Shown: positions 37,737 to 46,777 of the stretch, piece after piece | How positions within the stretch are numbered: position 1 is the first letter of the stretch | Layout of the letters: each line of letters starts with the position of its first letter | Assembly: GCA_902787715.1 (NCBI GenBank) | Contig: CADAHQ010000006.1 | Coordinates: 39,120-103,119 of the forward strand | Reading direction: 5' to 3' | Length of the DNA: 64,000 bases | Origin: an uncultured Lachnospiraceae bacterium | GTDB lineage: Bacteria; Bacillota; Clostridia; Lachnospirales; Lachnospiraceae | Notes under the pieces: generated by a model | The model's input: only the letters and a program-made list of their open reading frames with translations | Told to the model about the DNA's origin: nothing | Database searches by the model: none | Position numbers and translations under genes: made by a program

Positions 37737-38687
37737 GTGATTAAGGTAGAGAATTTGGTGAAGCAGTACGGGGATTTCCGTGCGGTCGACGACTTAAGCT
37801 TCACCGTGGAGAAAGGTGAGATTCTCGGTTTCCTCGGCCCTAACGGCGCCGGCAAATCCACCACAATGAACATGATCACCGGCTACAACTCCGCCACCGA
37901 GGGCAACGTCACCATCAACGGCTTCAACATTTACGATGAGCCGGAGAAGGCGAAACGCTGCATCGGTTATCTTCCGGAGATTCCGCCGGTATACCCGGAC
38001 ATGCGCGTTCGCGAGTACCTTTCGTTCTGCACGGAACTCAAGGAGATTCCGAAGAAGGACCGTGCGGCGGAAGTGGAGCGCGTCATGGAGCTTCTGCATG
38101 TGAAGCATATGCAGAACAAGCTGATCAAGCACCTGAGCAAAGGATACCGCCAGAGAGTCGGCCTTGCCCAGGCACTCGTCGGAAACCCGGAGGTGCTGAT
38201 TCTCGATGAGCCCACCGTAGGTCTCGATCCGATGCAGATTACATGGATGCGCGGCCTGATCCGGAGCCTCGGCAAGGAGCACACCATCATCTTAAGCTCC
38301 CACATTCTCTTTGAGGTCAATGCGGTCTGCGACCGTGTTTTGATTATCAACCACGGAAAGAAACTGGTTATCGACACACCGGAGAACATCATCCGCACCC
38401 TCGGCGGCACCAGCGGCGTTCGCCTTGTGGTACGCGCGGAGGAAGAGGATTTCCGGATGGCAGTCGGCTCCCTTCCCAACATTTCCCGCTGCGAGAAGCT
38501 TTCGGAGGATGTGGGAGAAGGGCTTACGGCGTATGCCGTGTACTCCTCGGACGGCGCGGAGATCCGCGACCGTTTGTTTGCGCTGTGTGCGGCAAGAGGA
38601 TTCTGCCTCTTTGAGCTCGGCGCCATCCAGAAGACTCTGGAGGATGTATTTATTGCGATGACGGGAGAGGAGGGCAGCACGATATGA
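37737..38687 (+). CDS. ABC transporter ATPase, GldA-like
   Basis: The start is GTG 37737, with TTTGGAGG eight bases ahead. The 316-aa ATPase has Walker A GPNGAGKST, signature LSKGYRQRVGLAQ, Walker B VLILDEPTVGLD and H-loop LSSHILFE. A C-terminal extension of about 90 residues follows. It is the first of four overlapping or abutting genes, and overlaps the permease by four bases. The layout matches the GldA-GldF-GldG set first known from gliding Bacteroidetes, which also occurs in non-gliding bacteria. Substrate unknown. Confidence 0.92.
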   Translation: MIKVENLVKQYGDFRAVDDLSFTVEKGEILGFLGPNGAGKSTTMNMITGYNSATEGNVTINGFNIYDEPEKAKRCIGYLPEIPPVYPDMRVREYLSFCTELKEIPKKDRAAEVERVMELLHVKHMQNKLIKHLSKGYRQRVGLAQALVGNPEVLILDEPTVGLDPMQITWMRGLIRSLGKEHTIILSSHILFEVNAVCDRVLIINHGKKLVIDTPENIIRTLGGTSGVRLVVRAEEEDFRMAVGSLPNISRCEKLSEDVGEGLTAYAVYSSDGAEIRDRLFALCAARGFCLFELGAIQKTLEDVFIAMTGEEGSTI

Positions 38688-39550
38688 AAGCTATTTACAA
38701 GAAAGAGCTGCGGTCGTACTTCACCTCGTTCCTCGGCTATCTGTTTGTGGCATTTTTGCTGATTTTCGTCAGCATTTTCCAATATCTTTACAACCTGCGC
38801 GGCGAGTATGCAAACTTCGCCCTCGCGGTGAACGGTACAGCGACATTCTTCCTGTTGCTTGTGCCGATGCTCACCATGCGTATCCTCGCGGAGGAGAAGC
38901 GTCAGCGCACGGACCAGTTGATTTTCACGGCGCCCGTCAGCGTGACCCGCATCGTGCTCGGGAAGTACCTCGCCCTGGTTACGGTGTTCGGTATCGCGTG
39001 CCTATTTGTGTGCTTCTACCCGCTGATTCTGCACAACTACGGCGCGACGAACTATGCGGTTGCCTACACCACGATTCTTGCGTTCTTCCTTTTGGGCTGC
39101 ACCTACATGGCAATCGGCATGTTCATCTCGGCCCTCACGGAGAGCCAGGTATTTGCAGCGGTTGTGACCTTCATCGTGATTTTGTTCACCCTCATGATCG
39201 ATATGCTTGTGGCAATGCTTCCCACCGGACATCTCCTTGCGCTCGGAGTTTTGATTGGCCTCGCACTGATTATCTCCGTGATCACGTATGTGATGATGAA
39301 GAGCAAGATTGTCACGGGTGCATTTGCCGTGATTTCCGTCGGCGGATTGATTATTGCTTATCTGATTAACGAGCAGTGGTTCGACGGAAGCCTTGCGAAA
39401 GTGTTCGGATGGCTTTCGGTGCAGTCGCGGTTCTCGCTGTTCCGCTTCGGTATCGTGGACATCTCGTCCTATGTGTATTATCTGAGTATGATTTTCCTCT
39501 TCGTGTTCCTGACCGTTCAGGCCATCAAGAAGAGAAGATGGGAGGCGTGA
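38684..39550 (+). CDS. ABC-2 type permease, GldF-like
   Basis: The 288-aa protein has six or more membrane helices, starting with MKAIYKKELRSYFTSFLGYLF, which is typical of ABC-2 permeases of the GldF kind. LAEEKRQRTDQLIFTAPVS is a conserved cytoplasmic loop near residue 70. It overlaps the ATPase gene by four bases and the GldG-like gene starts right after it. Confidence 0.9.
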   Translation: MKAIYKKELRSYFTSFLGYLFVAFLLIFVSIFQYLYNLRGEYANFALAVNGTATFFLLLVPMLTMRILAEEKRQRTDQLIFTAPVSVTRIVLGKYLALVTVFGIACLFVCFYPLILHNYGATNYAVAYTTILAFFLLGCTYMAIGMFISALTESQVFAAVVTFIVILFTLMIDMLVAMLPTGHLLALGVLIGLALIISVITYVMMKSKIVTGAFAVISVGGLIIAYLINEQWFDGSLAKVFGWLSVQSRFSLFRFGIVDISSYVYYLSMIFLFVFLTVQAIKKRRWEA

Positions 39551-39551
39551 T

Positions 39552-41006
39552 ATGGGCAATACGGTAAATTCACGCAAATTTCGCGGCGGCGCCTATGCCA
39601 CCGCCATCTCCTTTTTGGTAATCCTGGTGTTAGTCATCGTCAATCTGATTTCCGGAAGCCTGTTCAAAAATGTTGACGTGACTTCCACCGGCAAATACTC
39701 CCTTGCCGACGAGACAAAGGACTTCGTCAAGTCGGTGACGACGCCGATTTCTCTGTACTACGTGACGTCCGAAGGAGAGGAGGATCTCATCATCAAGACC
39801 GGCGCGGAGCTGATTGCCGAGGCCAGTGATATGATTACCCTCACCTTCAAGGATCCCGTACAGTATCCGCAGTTCGTGTACCGCTACAACGGGATGCAGG
39901 AGATTACCAACAACAGCATCATCGTCGTCAACGAGGACGACCCCGACCGGTATGCGTATATCGATTCGAACGAGATGAAGGTATATGAGCTCGATTCCCA
40001 GAAGCTTGCCAATTTGCATGTAGGCTACGATGCCGAGCTCGAGATTGTAAGAGCCATTGTGGAGGTGACAACGGAGCGCAAGGCGACGGTTTACGCCGTC
40101 ACAAACCACAATGAGTGGCTCACGGACCGCGTGCAAAACAATCCCGGTCAGGTGACGGAGAAAGTTTCGAACCTGATGAAGCTCAACGGGATTAAGTTAA
40201 AATATCTGAATCTGGCGTCCAACGGAATCGTTCCCGAGGACTGTGATATCCTTATTCTCGGGGCGCCCATGGCGGACCTTTCGACGGATGAGGTGAAAGC
40301 GATTGAGAATTACATGACAGCCGGAGGAACGGTGATTCTTTCGTTGTATGCGGACAGCGATACCCTTCCCAATCTGCAATCTCTTTTGGGGTACTACGGT
40401 GTCCGCATGGGAAGCGGTGTCGTGTGTGAAGGCGACTCGTCCAGAACCATCGGAGACACTCCGAGCGTAATTCTGTGTCAGTACAATAGCGGCGATACGG
40501 AATGGCCGTATTCCGTTCCGTTGTATACGGACGGCGATGTGAGAAACACGACGCAGATTACGAAGCTTTTGGAAACTTCGAAGGAAGCATATGTAAAGCC
40601 CACGATTTCCGATTTCCAAAAGACGGACGGGGATAAGACTGCGCAGCTCCCGCTCTTGCTCAAGATTGAGGACACTTATGCAGGAAACACCGGTACGATG
40701 TATGTATTTTCCTCAGCGATGTTCTTCTATGATAATTTTATGATTGCAAACTCCGCAATGCTGAACAGAGAAGTGTTCGTGGATTGCATGAACGCCGGCG
40801 TCGGCGTTTCCGGAGAGGTGCTTTCGATTCCGAATACAACTGCGATGGAAGAGCGGCTGATTATGACGACGAACCAGAGAAACCGCGTTGCGCTTGTCTC
40901 GTTCCTGATTCCGGTGGTGGTTCTTTTCATCGGCGTCGTCGTATTCCTGCGCAGACGCATTGAGAAAGTAGATGCCGTGGATACGGCAGGCAAGGGTGAG
41001 GAATGA
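39552..41006 (+). CDS. GldG-like extracytoplasmic protein of the ABC system
   Basis: The 484-aa protein has a membrane helix near each end (about 15-40 and 440-465) and a large outside domain between them, the layout of GldG proteins (ABC-type uncharacterised region, PF09822). TSTGKYSLADETKDFVKSV near the start is a family feature. The outer domain may gate or recruit substrate; nothing in the sequence identifies it. It overlaps the next gene by four bases. Confidence 0.87.
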   Translation: MGNTVNSRKFRGGAYATAISFLVILVLVIVNLISGSLFKNVDVTSTGKYSLADETKDFVKSVTTPISLYYVTSEGEEDLIIKTGAELIAEASDMITLTFKDPVQYPQFVYRYNGMQEITNNSIIVVNEDDPDRYAYIDSNEMKVYELDSQKLANLHVGYDAELEIVRAIVEVTTERKATVYAVTNHNEWLTDRVQNNPGQVTEKVSNLMKLNGIKLKYLNLASNGIVPEDCDILILGAPMADLSTDEVKAIENYMTAGGTVILSLYADSDTLPNLQSLLGYYGVRMGSGVVCEGDSSRTIGDTPSVILCQYNSGDTEWPYSVPLYTDGDVRNTTQITKLLETSKEAYVKPTISDFQKTDGDKTAQLPLLLKIEDTYAGNTGTMYVFSSAMFFYDNFMIANSAMLNREVFVDCMNAGVGVSGEVLSIPNTTAMEERLIMTTNQRNRVALVSFLIPVVVLFIGVVVFLRRRIEKVDAVDTAGKGEE

Positions 41007-42391
41007 AACGATCCAGTATCATAAGTCTCGGGCTTTTGATTGCTGCGGCAATCGGTCTGACGGTGTTGTTCATCGTGTTGAAAAACAAGGAAAACAAGCC
41101 GACGGACCCCGAGAAGGAAAACTTTTTTACGGTAAAGACCATCGATGTCGGAAGCGTTGACCGGATTTCGTTGAAAAGCACGCTGTACGATGCGGTTTTC
41201 ACAAAGCAGGAGGATACCTGGTACAACGACGCGGATCTTTTGAACCAGTCGGCGGTAACCCAGATTCCGGAGTCGCTTTTGGCAAACCTTCGGGCCATCG
41301 GCAAGGTGGACAACCCGGCACCGGATGAAGAATACGGGCTGGACGCACCCGCAGCGGTGCTGGAAGCCTATGCCGGCGACACGCGGCTTGTCCGTATCGA
41401 GCTCGGAAACAAGGTGCCCACGAAGAACTGCTATTACGCGCGCTTCGACGGGGAGAAGACCGTATATACCGTAGCCGAGAACTACGGCAGAATTCTTCTC
41501 CGCGAAAAATCCTACTTCGTCAAAGCCGTGACGATGCCCGGTATCCCGGGGATCAAGAACATCGACGAGATTATCCTGGAGGGAGATCTGTTCCCGGCAT
41601 TTCACGCGGTGAAGGATAAGAACAACCCGTACGATTACTCCGGGTCGGGCGTATTGCCGTGGTATTTTACGACGCCGTACCGCGCACAGTGGGAGGCGGA
41701 CATCATAGGCGGCAACTGGATGAACCAGCTGGAATACTACCTGTCGATTCATCCGGAGGACATGCGCACCGCGAAGCCGGATGAATTTGCCGAATACGGG
41801 CTGGACAATCCTGGGGCAACGCTGACGGTTCGCTACTCCAACGATTCCGGTACGGAGCAGAACAGCTATACGATTTACATCGGAAACCAGATTGAGGAGA
41901 CCGGCTCGTACTACGCGAGATTGAAAGGCATGGACGCACTTTTGGTGCTTTCCTACGCGAAAGTGCACATGCTGTGCGATGTGGATGTCTTCCAGAATAC
42001 ATATCACGCCGTGTTTTACCCGAGCATCCGCACCTTTTCGAAGGTTACGGTGCGGGCGGGAAGCGCTTTACAGGTGTTCACCCACGAGGTGAAGGACGGC
42101 GCGGACATCTATCTGTTAAACGGCAGAGAAATCACCAATGCGGATGCCCTTTCCTGGGCCCAGGCGGTGGTTTCGCTCAAGACGGCATCCTTCCGTCCGA
42201 CGGAGACACCGGAGTCCGAGCCGATTCTCACCATCACCGTTGAGGTGGAGGACAAGACGCGGTTTAAGGATATGACGATCCGGATCTTCCGCGGGGAGGA
42301 AGGAAAAGACATTGTGGAGCGTCTCGGGGTGTGTGACTGCACCATCGACTCCCGTGCCGTGGATGATTTTATCAAGATGCTCGGCGGCTGA
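41003..42391 (+). CDS. DUF4340 protein, partner of the Gld-like ABC system
   Basis: The 462-aa protein has one N-terminal membrane helix (about 5-27) and an outer beta-rich region with repeated LYDAVFTKQEDTWY-like and TRLVRIELGNKVP-like segments, the mark of DUF4340. Such proteins regularly follow GldG genes and probably join the same complex. It overlaps the GldG-like gene by four bases. pheS starts 54 bases later without an obvious promoter, so transcription may run on. Confidence 0.87.
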   Translation: MKRSSIISLGLLIAAAIGLTVLFIVLKNKENKPTDPEKENFFTVKTIDVGSVDRISLKSTLYDAVFTKQEDTWYNDADLLNQSAVTQIPESLLANLRAIGKVDNPAPDEEYGLDAPAAVLEAYAGDTRLVRIELGNKVPTKNCYYARFDGEKTVYTVAENYGRILLREKSYFVKAVTMPGIPGIKNIDEIILEGDLFPAFHAVKDKNNPYDYSGSGVLPWYFTTPYRAQWEADIIGGNWMNQLEYYLSIHPEDMRTAKPDEFAEYGLDNPGATLTVRYSNDSGTEQNSYTIYIGNQIEETGSYYARLKGMDALLVLSYAKVHMLCDVDVFQNTYHAVFYPSIRTFSKVTVRAGSALQVFTHEVKDGADIYLLNGREITNADALSWAQAVVSLKTASFRPTETPESEPILTITVEVEDKTRFKDMTIRIFRGEEGKDIVERLGVCDCTIDSRAVDDFIKMLGG

Positions 42392-42445
42392 TTGCCGTGG
42401 AATACAAGGAAAGGAAGAGGCGGGAGACAATCCCGCGGAAATGCT

Positions 42446-43465
42446 ATGAAGGAACGGTTAGAGGCTATTCGGAACGCCTGCTTCGAAAAACTGTCGAAGG
42501 TGCAGGCCATGGATGCGCTGCAGGAGATTCGCGTGGAATTCCTGGGCAAGAAGGGCGCTCTTACGGAAGTGTTGAAGTCCATGAAGGACGTTGCTCCGGA
42601 GGACCGTCCGGCGGTCGGCGCTCTGGTTAACGATGCCCGTGCGGCCATCGAGGAGCGGCTGGAGGAAGTGAAGAACAAGCTGGCGAAGCTTGCGCAGGAG
42701 AGCAAGATGGCACAGGAAACCATCGACGTTACGCTGCCTGCAAAGCGCATGACGGAAGGTCATCGCCACATCAACAATATCGCCCTTGCCGAGGTGGAGC
42801 GCTTCTTCGTCGGCATGGGATACGAGATTGTGGACGGTCCCGAGGTTGAGGAGGATTACTACAACTTCGAGGCCCTGAATATCCCTGCAAACCATCCCGC
42901 AAAGGATGAACAGGACACGTTCTACGTGGGCGGCGACATTCTGCTTCGCACGCAGACGTCTTCGGTACAGGCCCGCATTATGGAGAAGGGGAAACTTCCG
43001 CTTCGCATTCTCTCCCCGGGACGCGTGTACCGCGCGGACGAGGTGGATGCGACGCATTCGCCGTGCTTCCACCAGATTGAGGGACTTGTGGTGGATACCG
43101 ATATCACCTTTGCCGATTTGAAGGGAACGCTTGCAGAGTTTGCGAAGGAGATGTTCGGCGAGGAGACGAAAGTCAAATTCCGCCCGCATCACTTCCCGTT
43201 CACCGAGCCCTCGGCCGAGATGGATGTTTCCTGCTTCAAATGCGGCGGCAAGGGTTGCCGGTTCTGCAAGGGCAGCGGCTGGATTGAGATTCTCGGCTGC
43301 GGCATGGTGCATCCCCGCGTTTTAACCATGAGCGGAATCGATCCCGAAAGATACACCGGCTTCGCTTTCGGCGTCGGTCTGGAGCGTATCGCGCTTCTTA
43401 AGTATGAGATCGACGACCTTCGCCTTTTGTACGAAAATGACCTTCGCTTCTTGAAGCAGTTCTAA
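42446..43465 (+). CDS. pheS: Phenylalanyl-tRNA synthetase alpha chain
   Basis: Start 42446 gives MKERLEAIRNACFEKL, the usual opening, and 339 aa, the usual length. The N-terminal coiled coil (about 1-90) binds tRNA. The class II core shows motif 2 region GRVYRADEVDATHSPCFHQ, the FRPHHFPFTEPSAE segment, and motif 3 GFAFGVGLERIALLKY. It pairs with pheT to charge tRNA-Phe. No T-box element fits upstream. Confidence 0.97.
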   Translation: MKERLEAIRNACFEKLSKVQAMDALQEIRVEFLGKKGALTEVLKSMKDVAPEDRPAVGALVNDARAAIEERLEEVKNKLAKLAQESKMAQETIDVTLPAKRMTEGHRHINNIALAEVERFFVGMGYEIVDGPEVEEDYYNFEALNIPANHPAKDEQDTFYVGGDILLRTQTSSVQARIMEKGKLPLRILSPGRVYRADEVDATHSPCFHQIEGLVVDTDITFADLKGTLAEFAKEMFGEETKVKFRPHHFPFTEPSAEMDVSCFKCGGKGCRFCKGSGWIEILGCGMVHPRVLTMSGIDPERYTGFAFGVGLERIALLKYEIDDLRLLYENDLRFLKQF

Positions 43466-43507
43466 GGAAGGCCCGAAACAAGAATACACAGTGATACGGA
43501 GAGTACT

Positions 43508-45940
43508 ATGAATACATCGTTATCTTGGATCAAGGCCTATGTTCCGGACCTTGACTGCACTGCACAGGAATACACGGACGCCATGACCTTAAGCGGTTCG
43601 AAGGTGGAAGGGTTCGAGCGTCTTGACGAGAATCTTGAGAAGATTGTGGTTGCGAAGGTTCTGTCCATCGCACCCCATCCGGATGCGGACAAGCTGATTG
43701 TCTGCCAGATGCAGGTGTCCGCCGACGGCGAGACACTGCAGATTGTCACCGGCGCCCCCAACGTTACCGAAGGAGCGCTGATTCCCGTTGTTTTGGACGG
43801 CGGACGCGTGGCCACCGACCATGACGGAAAGAAAGTGCCCGAAGGCACGAAGATTACCAAGGGTAAGTTGCGCGGTGTGGAGTCCTTCGGTATGATGTGC
43901 TCCATCGCGGAGCTCGGCTCGTCCCGCGAATTTTACCCGGAGGCGCCCGAGTACGGCGTATACATCTTTGATCCGGAGCTCTATCCGGATGTCAAACCCG
44001 GCGATTCCGCGGTGGAAGCCCTGGGTTTAAACGACGTGAATTTTGAGTATGAGATCACCTCAAACCGCGTGGACTGCTTCGGCGTCATCGGCATCGCGAG
44101 AGAGGCTGCAGCGACGTTCGGAAAGAAGTTCTGCCCGCCCGTTGTCACCGAGACCGGCAACAGCGAGAAGGCTTCTGATTACATTTCCGTGGACGTGCAG
44201 GCGACGGATCTCTGCTCCCGCTATATTGCAAGAGTTGTAAAGAACATCAAGCTTGCTCCGTCCCCGCTGTGGATGCAGAGAAGACTCGCTTCCAACGGCA
44301 TCCGTCCCATCAACAATATCGTCGACATCACGAACTACGTGATGGAGGAGTACGGACAGCCCATGCACGCATTTGACTACGACACGATTGCGGGCAAAAA
44401 GATTGTGGTTCGCCGCGCTGCGGACGGTGAGACCTTCACCACTCTGGACGGCCAGGAGCGCAAGCTCGACCATGACGTTTTGATGATTTGTGACGCGGAG
44501 AAGTCCGTGGGTATCGCCGGTATCATGGGCGGTGAGAACAGCAAGATTACGGACAACGTGACCACGATGCTCTTCGAGGCAGCATGCTTCGACGGCACGA
44601 ATATCCGTCTCTCCGGCAAGCGCCTCGGTATGCGCACCGACGCTCAGGCGAAGTTTGAGAAGGGCCTGGATCCGAACACCACCATGGAAGCCATGAATCG
44701 TGCCTGCCAGCTCGTTGAAGAGCTGGGCGCCGGCGAGGTTGTGGGCGGCTGTGTCGATGTGTATCCGGCTCCGAAGCAGCCCTGGAGAGTCGCATTTGAC
44801 TACGAGAGAACCAACCGTGTTCTCGGAACGGACATTGACAAGGAGACGATGATCCGCTACTTCGAGACCATCGACTTAAAATACGACTGGTCCACCGGTG
44901 AGGTCATTGTGCCCACCTGGAGACAGGACATCCTCTGCCATGCAGACCTCGATGAGGAAGTGGCAAGGTTCTTCGGTTATGCCAACATTCCGGTAACGCT
45001 TCCGAAGGGGTCCGGAAAGGGAAGCATCCCGCTTGACCGCCGCCTGAACGATATCGCAAGGGATGTGGCAGAGCAGTACGGCTTCTCCGAGGCCATGACC
45101 TACAGCTTCGAGAGCCCGAAGGTGTTTGACAAGCTGTTGCTTGCGGCGGATGACAAGCTTCGCGCCACGGTGACGATTTCCAATCCGCTCGGGGAGGATT
45201 TTTCGGTGATGCGCACGACGCCTTTAAACGGTATGCTCACGTCGCTTGCCACCAACTATAACCGCAGAAACAAGAACGGCCGCCTCTATGAGATGGCTAA
45301 GATTTACCTTCCGAAGGCGCTTCCCGTCACGGAGCTTCCGGACGAGAGAGTGCAGTTTACCCTGGGCTTCTACGGCGACGGTGACTTCTTCGACATGAAG
45401 GGCGTGATGGAGGATTTCATCGGCCGTGTCGGCATGAAGGGCACCCTCACGTACAAAAACGACGGAAGCTTCCCTTATCTGCATCCCGGCCGTCAGGCGA
45501 AAGTGTCCTACAACGGCGAAGTCATCGGCTATCTCGGCGAACTGCATCCGACGGTTGCCGAGAACTACGGAATCGGTGAGCGCGCTTACCTCGGTGTGAT
45601 TGACATGCCGAAGATCTGTGAAAATGCAAACTTCGACCGCAAATACGAGGGCATCGCGAGATTCCCTGCCGTTACCCGCGACCTTTCCATGGTTATGAAG
45701 AAGAGCGTTCTTGCAGGCGATGTGGAGGAAGTCATCCGCAAAAACGGCGGAAAGCTCCTTGAAGAGTACCATCTCTTCGACGTGTACGAGGGCTCGCAGA
45801 TTCTCGAGGGCCACAAGTCCATGGCGTACTCCGTGACGCTTCGCTCCAAGGATCACACGCTTACCGAGGAGGAGATTACGGCCGTTATGAACGGTATCCT
45901 CAAGGGTCTCTCGGAACTCGGCGTAGAGCTTCGTCAGTAG
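43508..45940 (+). CDS. pheT: Phenylalanyl-tRNA synthetase beta chain
   Basis: The 810-aa subunit has the expected domain order: B1 and OB-fold tRNA-binding region (about 40-150, with PHPDADKLIVCQM), B3/B4 editing region (NRVDCFGVIGIAREAA), B5, the catalytic-like core, and a C-terminal FDX-ACB anticodon domain ending in the last 90 residues. It forms the alpha2-beta2 enzyme with PheS. It lies 42 bases after pheS and 9 before the VanZ gene. Confidence 0.97.
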   Translation: MNTSLSWIKAYVPDLDCTAQEYTDAMTLSGSKVEGFERLDENLEKIVVAKVLSIAPHPDADKLIVCQMQVSADGETLQIVTGAPNVTEGALIPVVLDGGRVATDHDGKKVPEGTKITKGKLRGVESFGMMCSIAELGSSREFYPEAPEYGVYIFDPELYPDVKPGDSAVEALGLNDVNFEYEITSNRVDCFGVIGIAREAAATFGKKFCPPVVTETGNSEKASDYISVDVQATDLCSRYIARVVKNIKLAPSPLWMQRRLASNGIRPINNIVDITNYVMEEYGQPMHAFDYDTIAGKKIVVRRAADGETFTTLDGQERKLDHDVLMICDAEKSVGIAGIMGGENSKITDNVTTMLFEAACFDGTNIRLSGKRLGMRTDAQAKFEKGLDPNTTMEAMNRACQLVEELGAGEVVGGCVDVYPAPKQPWRVAFDYERTNRVLGTDIDKETMIRYFETIDLKYDWSTGEVIVPTWRQDILCHADLDEEVARFFGYANIPVTLPKGSGKGSIPLDRRLNDIARDVAEQYGFSEAMTYSFESPKVFDKLLLAADDKLRATVTISNPLGEDFSVMRTTPLNGMLTSLATNYNRRNKNGRLYEMAKIYLPKALPVTELPDERVQFTLGFYGDGDFFDMKGVMEDFIGRVGMKGTLTYKNDGSFPYLHPGRQAKVSYNGEVIGYLGELHPTVAENYGIGERAYLGVIDMPKICENANFDRKYEGIARFPAVTRDLSMVMKKSVLAGDVEEVIRKNGGKLLEEYHLFDVYEGSQILEGHKSMAYSVTLRSKDHTLTEEEITAVMNGILKGLSELGVELRQ

Positions 45941-45949
45941 GGATTTGCC

Positions 45950-46417
45950 ATGAATATGTCAACTAAGATGCGCAGGATACTGGGCGTTGTGTTCGTCCTG
46001 TATCTTGCGGCATTGGTATATGTTTTGCTGTTCTCCCCGTATTTCGGGCGGACGCAGGAGACTCCCCACGGGGTCAATCTTGCGCCCCTCACGGAGATTC
46101 GGCGGTTCTGGAAGGGGCCGGAGAGCCTCGGTTCCTCGCAGTTTTGGATCAATGTGGTGGGAAACGTTTTGGCGTTTCTGCCCCTTGGGTTGTTCACAGC
46201 GCTTTTGCTTCGGAGACGGTACTACGGAGCATTTGCCCTGGCGGTCACGTATCTGGCCAGCCTCGGCGCGGAATTATTGCAGTACTGCCTTCGGGTGGGA
46301 AGCTTTGATATCGACGATGTGATTCTCAATTCCGTCGGCGGACTTCTGGGAATCCTGATCGCCTTTATCATCCGGGAGAAATACAAGAACAAGAAACGTA
46401 CCGGTCATGCGGCGTAG
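45950..46417 (+). CDS. VanZ-like membrane protein
   Basis: The 155-aa protein has four predicted membrane helices and the VanZ-family features VNLAPLTEIRRFW, NVVGNVLAFLPLG and GSFDIDDVILNSVGGLLG. VanZ in its first host gives low-level teicoplanin resistance; most homologues are of unknown function, so resistance should not be assumed. It starts nine bases after pheT. Confidence 0.9.
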   Translation: MNMSTKMRRILGVVFVLYLAALVYVLLFSPYFGRTQETPHGVNLAPLTEIRRFWKGPESLGSSQFWINVVGNVLAFLPLGLFTALLLRRRYYGAFALAVTYLASLGAELLQYCLRVGSFDIDDVILNSVGGLLGILIAFIIREKYKNKKRTGHAA

Positions 46418-46432
46418 CCGTGCGGAGGTTCC

Positions 46433-46759
46433 ATGAACATTCCGATTCCTGAGAAAAAAACAACGGTTCACTACAAGGGGCGGCAACGGTCTATCCTGGG
46501 GAAGGTTTCCTTCGGGGTCGGTCTGTCGGCCCTGTTCTTCCTTGCGTTTCTGATTTTCTACGGGAGAAACCATGAACTTGCCGGCGTCGGCGGTCTGGCG
46601 TTTGTAAACGGCCTTCTCGCGGTTGCCGGGGGAATGACGGCGGTGATGGCGAGACGGGAGACGCCTTTCTTGGACGGTTATACGTTTGCCGGACTTCTTT
46701 TGAACGTGGGAATTGCCGTTGTGACATTTGCATTATTGTTGGTCGGGACCGCACTGTAG
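46433..46759 (+). CDS. Small membrane protein of unknown function (DUF6142-like?)
   Basis: The 108-aa protein has a basic N-terminus and three hydrophobic segments (about 30-43, 50-70, 82-107). It recalls the short Lachnospiraceae membrane proteins grouped as DUF6142, but I am not sure. It lies 15 bases after the VanZ gene and 18 before the M29 gene. Codon use looks like its neighbours. Confidence 0.7.
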   Translation: MNIPIPEKKTTVHYKGRQRSILGKVSFGVGLSALFFLAFLIFYGRNHELAGVGGLAFVNGLLAVAGGMTAVMARRETPFLDGYTFAGLLLNVGIAVVTFALLLVGTAL

Positions 46760-46777
46760 GCCCGACACGGAGGTTAT

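Noticed and set aside
42392-42445. T-box before pheS (also considered for glnS and leuA)
   Set aside because: Gaps of 54 to about 97 bases cannot hold a T-box, and no T-box sequence is visible.
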